Shown: one piece after another, positions 61,487-64,000 of the stretch
Position numbering within the stretch: position 1 is the stretch's first letter
Layout of the letters: the number at the start of each line of letters is the position of its first letter
Assembly (NCBI RefSeq): GCF_030412965.1
Contig: NZ_JAUHJQ010000001.1
Span: forward strand, 338,743-402,742
Length of the DNA: 64,000 bases
Direction of reading: 5' to 3'
DNA from: Nocardioides oceani
Lineage (GTDB): Bacteria > Actinomycetota > Actinomycetes > Propionibacteriales > Nocardioidaceae
Translations under genes and position numbers: made by a program
The notes under the pieces: model-generated
Databases searched by the model: none
Told to the model about the DNA's origin: nothing
Seen by the model: the letters and a program-made list of their open reading frames with translations, nothing else

Positions 61487-62460
61487 CGCAGGTCCTCCCA
61501 GGACCGGTCGAGCAGGGTCTCCGCGGCCGTGAACTCCGGCAGGCGGAAGAGCTGCTGCCGCTCGCTCCAGCCGACCATGCGATCGGCCCGCGACGCGGTC
61601 TCCCCGTGCTCCCGCAGGTGCGCGAGCGCCTCGCGCCCGGCGAGGTGCATGGACCGCATCAGGTAGTTGGCGAAGAGCACCACGCCGAAGCCCAGCCCGG
61701 CGTACTCCTCGAGCGTCAGCTGCGGCGTCCTCCCGCCCTCGACCACGTTGACCACGAGGGGGACGCCGGCGAGCTCGCGCCCGACGAGCTCCAGCTCCTC
61801 GACGGTCCGCGGCGCCTCCACGAACAGCACGTCCGCGCCCGCCTCGCGGTAGGCGAGGGCCCGTTCGATCGCCTCGTCGATCCCCTCCGCGGACCGGGCG
61901 TCGGTGCGGGCCAGGACCACCAGGCCCTCGTCGGTGCGGGCGTCGCAGGCCGCCGCGATCTTGGTCTGCATGTGGCCGAGCGGGATGAGCTGGTGGTGGT
62001 CGAAGTGACCACACCGCTTGGGCATCTCCTGGTCCTCCAGCTGCACCGCGGCTGCCCCGGCCCGCTCCAGCAGCCGGACGGTCCGCATGGCCACCAGCGG
62101 ACCGCCGAACCCGGTGTCGGCGTCGACGACGAGCGGCAGCGCGGTCGCGTCCGCGACACGAGCCGCGGCGTCGACTACCTCGGTCTGCGAGAGCAGCCCG
62201 ATGTCCGGCACGCCGTGGCCGGCGTTGGCCAGCCCCGCCCCCGTCGCGTACGCCGCCGGGAACCCCGCCTCCTCGACCAACCGGGCGCCGAGGGCGTCGG
62301 TCACACCGGGGAGCACGAGCGGCTCGGCGACCCGCCCCGGGGCGGGCACGGCCTCGGCCAGCGCGTCGCGCAGGGCCTGCCGCTTCTCGGCGGCGCTCCT
62401 GCCCCGCCCGACGGCGGGGAGGGTGCTCGTCAGGTCGGCCGACCAGCGCGGCTCGGGCAC
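61483..62460 (-). CDS. Isocitrate lyase/PEP mutase superfamily lyase
   Basis: A 325-residue C-C lyase of the methylisocitrate-lyase group. The catalytic loop is PKRCGH (Cys150) and metal-binding Asp residues lie in VVDADTGFGG (113-115); GAAAVQLEDQEMPKRCGH and VVNVVEGGRTP also fit. It should split a 2- or 3-hydroxy dicarboxylate or tricarboxylate, as do 2-methylisocitrate and 2,3-dimethylmalate lyases. Oxaloacetate decarboxylase activity is an alternative. No prpC/prpD neighbours exist, so it is not the standard propionate enzyme. GTG at 62460 has GAGGAG upstream. It is first in the seven-gene operon. Confidence 0.85.
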   Translation of the reverse strand: MPEPRWSADLTSTLPAVGRGRSAAEKRQALRDALAEAVPAPGRVAEPLVLPGVTDALGARLVEEAGFPAAYATGAGLANAGHGVPDIGLLSQTEVVDAAARVADATALPLVVDADTGFGGPLVAMRTVRLLERAGAAAVQLEDQEMPKRCGHFDHHQLIPLGHMQTKIAAACDARTDEGLVVLARTDARSAEGIDEAIERALAYREAGADVLFVEAPRTVEELELVGRELAGVPLVVNVVEGGRTPQLTLEEYAGLGFGVVLFANYLMRSMHLAGREALAHLREHGETASRADRMVGWSERQQLFRLPEFTAAETLLDRSWEDLR

Positions 62461-62582
62461 GGGCGTCTCCTCGGGTCCGGTGTCATCGGGCCGGCTCCCG
62501 GGACCGCTCCTGCAGCGGTTCCCGGGGCGGGTCCCCGGCGGCCGGCTGTCCGACCACCGCCGAGAGCGTCGGCCCGCGACGC

Positions 62583-62600
62583 ACAACTGTCAACAGTTGT
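62583..62600. promoter_or_regulatory. GntR-type operator (perfect palindrome)
   Basis: ACAACTGT, a CA centre and ACAGTTGT form a perfect 8+8 palindrome in an AT-rich island. It lies between the divergent lyase operon and the GntR gene, 42 bases ahead of the latter. Confidence 0.75.
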
Positions 62601-62642
62601 CATTCCACTCTGTGGCACCGCTGCCATTGCTACGGTCCGCCC

Positions 62643-63353
62643 ATGGCGGCAGCACGGCGCGCGAGCGCCGACGGGGGCACGGGGTCGGCGTCCGAGCGGA
62701 TCCACAAGGGGCGCACGACGATCGCGGCCCTCGCCGAGCGCGAGCTGCGGGAGATGGTCCTCGGCGGCCGGTTCGAGGCCGGTGAGCGCCTCAACGAGGT
62801 AGCCCTCGCCGACTCCCTCGGCATCAGCCGGGGCCCGCTGCGCGAGGCCGTCTCGCGGCTCGCCGCCGAGGGGCTGCTCACGGTCGTGACCCACAAGGGT
62901 GCCTACGTCCGCACCGTGTCGCCGAGCGACCTGCGGGACCTCTACGAGCTGCGGATCGCGGTCGAGACCTACGCCGTGCGGCTCGGCGTCGAGCGCGCGA
63001 GCGACGAGCAGCTCGCCGGCCTGGACGCCGACCTGGCCCGCACCAGGGCCATCCTCGAGCGCCGTTCCGACGAGCCCTACCCCGCCGACCTCGACTTCCA
63101 CGCCCGCGTCGTCTCCCTGGCCCGGAACGAGGCGCTGCTGACGCAGGTGCGCGAGACCCATGCCCGGCTCCACCTCGCCCGCGCCCGGTCGGCGCACGAC
63201 CCCCGGCGCGCCCGCGCTGCCTACGACGAGCACGCGGCGGTCGTCGCGCGGGTCCTGGCCCGGGACGCCGCCGGCGCCGCGGAGCTGATGGAGAGCCATC
63301 TCCGGGCCGCGCTCGAGAACGCCGCGCAGCGGCTCCAGGCGCCCGCCCCCTGA
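62643..63353 (+). CDS. GntR family regulator with FCD ligand domain
   Basis: A 236-residue FadR-subfamily regulator. The winged helix (about 25-90) contains AERELREMVLGGRFEAGERL, SLGISRGPLREAVSRLAAEGLL and GAYVRTVS. The all-helical FCD domain (about 97-225) has the metal-binding Asp/His set (LDFHARVVSLA, then ESHLRAAL). FCD regulators sense small carboxylates, which fits control of the divergent lyase/flavoprotein operon. It starts MAAARRASADGG. Confidence 0.92.
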   Translation: MAAARRASADGGTGSASERIHKGRTTIAALAERELREMVLGGRFEAGERLNEVALADSLGISRGPLREAVSRLAAEGLLTVVTHKGAYVRTVSPSDLRDLYELRIAVETYAVRLGVERASDEQLAGLDADLARTRAILERRSDEPYPADLDFHARVVSLARNEALLTQVRETHARLHLARARSAHDPRRARAAYDEHAAVVARVLARDAAGAAELMESHLRAALENAAQRLQAPAP

Positions 63354-63368
63354 CGACGCGGGGAACGC

Positions 63369-63404
63369 GGAAGGCCCCGCACAGAGTCCTGTGCGGGGCC
63401 TTCC
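63369..63404. terminator. Hairpin terminator between GntR gene and tRNA-Tyr
   Basis: GGAAGGCCCCGCACAG pairs with CTGTGCGGGGCCTTCC in a 16-bp stem with a 4-base loop. It can serve the GntR transcript and, on the other strand, tRNA-Tyr. T-runs are weak. Confidence 0.75.
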
Positions 63405-63413
63405 ATCCCGGCG

Positions 63414-63495
63414 TGGCAGGTGAAGGATTCGAACCTTCGAAGGCAAAGCCGACGGATTTACAGTCCGCTCCCATTGGCCGCTCGGGCAACCTGCC
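63414..63495 (-). tRNA. tRNA-Tyr (GTA)
   Basis: An 82-nt class II tRNA with acceptor GGCAGGT/ACCTGCC, anticodon GTA in GACTGTAAATC, a long variable arm (CGGCTTTGCCTTCG region) and T-arm AAGGTTCGAATCCTT. The discriminator is A. Confidence 0.95.
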
Positions 63496-63591
63496 GGGAT
63501 GTCGCGCCGCGGGCGATTGGCCCATGGTGACGACGAGGCGAAACAATAGCGCAGCACCAACGCCAGGAAAAAACGTCACCGGGAGGGACAG

Positions 63592-64000
63592 ATGGCCGAC
63601 TCGTCGTTCGACATCGTCAGCAAGATCGACCGCCAGGAGGTGGACAACGCGCTGGGCCAGACCGCGCGCGAGATCGCGACCCGGTTCGACTTCAAGGGGA
63701 CCGGCGCGAGCATCGAGTGGCAGGGCGAGCAGGTCATCGAGATCAGCGCGTCCGCCGACGACCGGGCCAGCGCCGTGCTCGACGTGTTCAAGGGCAAGCT
63801 CGTCAAGCGCGACGTCTCGTTGAAGGTCCTCGACGCCTCCGAGCCGCGCCCGTCGGGGCAGGTCTCGAAGATCACCGTGACCCTCAAGGAGGGCATCTCC
63901 TCCGAGGACGCCAAGAAGATCTCCAAGCTCATCCGCGACGAGGGCCCCAAGGGCGTCAAGGCGCAGATCCAGGGCGACGAGCTGCGGGTGTCGTCGAAGA
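63592..64000 (+). CDS. YajQ family nucleotide-binding protein (truncated by window edge)
   Basis: The first 136 codons of a YajQ-family protein are present; the family is usually about 160 residues, so little is missing. It starts [20 protein letters not shown] with GGGAGG upstream. The family segments [29 protein letters not shown] and [19 protein letters not shown] are clear. YajQ proteins bind nucleotides including cyclic di-GMP and occur beside tRNA-Tyr in other actinobacteria, as I recall; the exact role here is unknown. Confidence 0.93.
   Translation, partial: MADSSFDIVSKIDRQEVDNALGQTAREIATRFDFKGTGASIEWQGEQVIEISASADDRASAVLDVFKGKLVKRDVSLKVLDASEPRPSGQVSKITVTLKEGISSEDAKKISKLIRDEGPKGVKAQIQGDELRVSSK

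Overview
The window is about 64 kb of very GC-rich DNA with actinobacterial gene order and codon use. The best guess is a high-GC actinobacterium of the Nocardioides / Nocardioidaceae type. The evidence is the mce locus, the hadA/hadB pair beside rpmG, frequent GTG and TTG starts, many 4-bp start/stop overlaps, and a GCTGGTCGAGC-type intergenic repeat. No rRNA, phage, insertion sequence or CRISPR array was seen. All assignments come from reading the sequence; no database search was run.

Positions 1-24.3 kb hold the housekeeping transcription/translation block, mostly on the minus strand. In transcription order it runs tRNA-Thr, tRNA-Met, rpmG, hadA-like, hadB-like, murB, tRNA-Trp, secE, nusG, rplK, rplA, rplJ, rplL, a complete 11-gene mce locus and rpoB (cut by the window edge). 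The mce locus is an ATPase, two YrbE permeases, MceA-F and two Mce-associated membrane proteins. aspC and an adenosine-deaminase-family gene lie on the plus strand between tRNA-Trp and murB. A DUF5995 gene and a 2-hydroxyacid dehydrogenase sit between rplA and rplJ.

Positions 24.3-36 kb carry assorted metabolic genes: amidase, lrgAB, tag, pirin, a glyoxalase-fold protein, homogentisate dioxygenase divergent from an unknown gene and fumarylacetoacetase, a deazaflavin-dependent reductase, an MFS transporter, a CpdA-type phosphoesterase and a secreted collagen-like protein.

Positions 36-62.5 kb are a catabolic accessory region. First comes a 13-gene minus-strand run (49.76 to 35.98 kb): a minimal alcohol-dehydrogenase-like protein, a cyclase-family hydrolase, two acyl-CoA synthetases, a sugar-type ABC importer, two SDRs, a zinc alcohol dehydrogenase, a nitroreductase and two acetoacetate-decarboxylase-fold proteins. 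A TetR regulator (50.08 kb) is divergent from it. A three-gene E1alpha/E1beta/E2 2-oxoacid dehydrogenase operon (54.7 to 50.97 kb) follows. Near-identical palindromes ahead of the long operon, the TetR gene and the E1 operon tie the three together as one probable regulon. Next is a seven-gene operon (62.46 to 54.93 kb): an isocitrate-lyase/PEP-mutase-family lyase, three fumarate-reductase-type flavoproteins, an SDR, an isochorismatase-fold protein and an Asp/Glu-racemase-fold protein. It is controlled by a divergent GntR/FCD regulator with its own perfect palindrome. The substrates of both catabolic systems cannot be read from the sequence; they are the best candidates for undescribed pathways. 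The window ends with tRNA-Tyr and the start of a YajQ-family gene.
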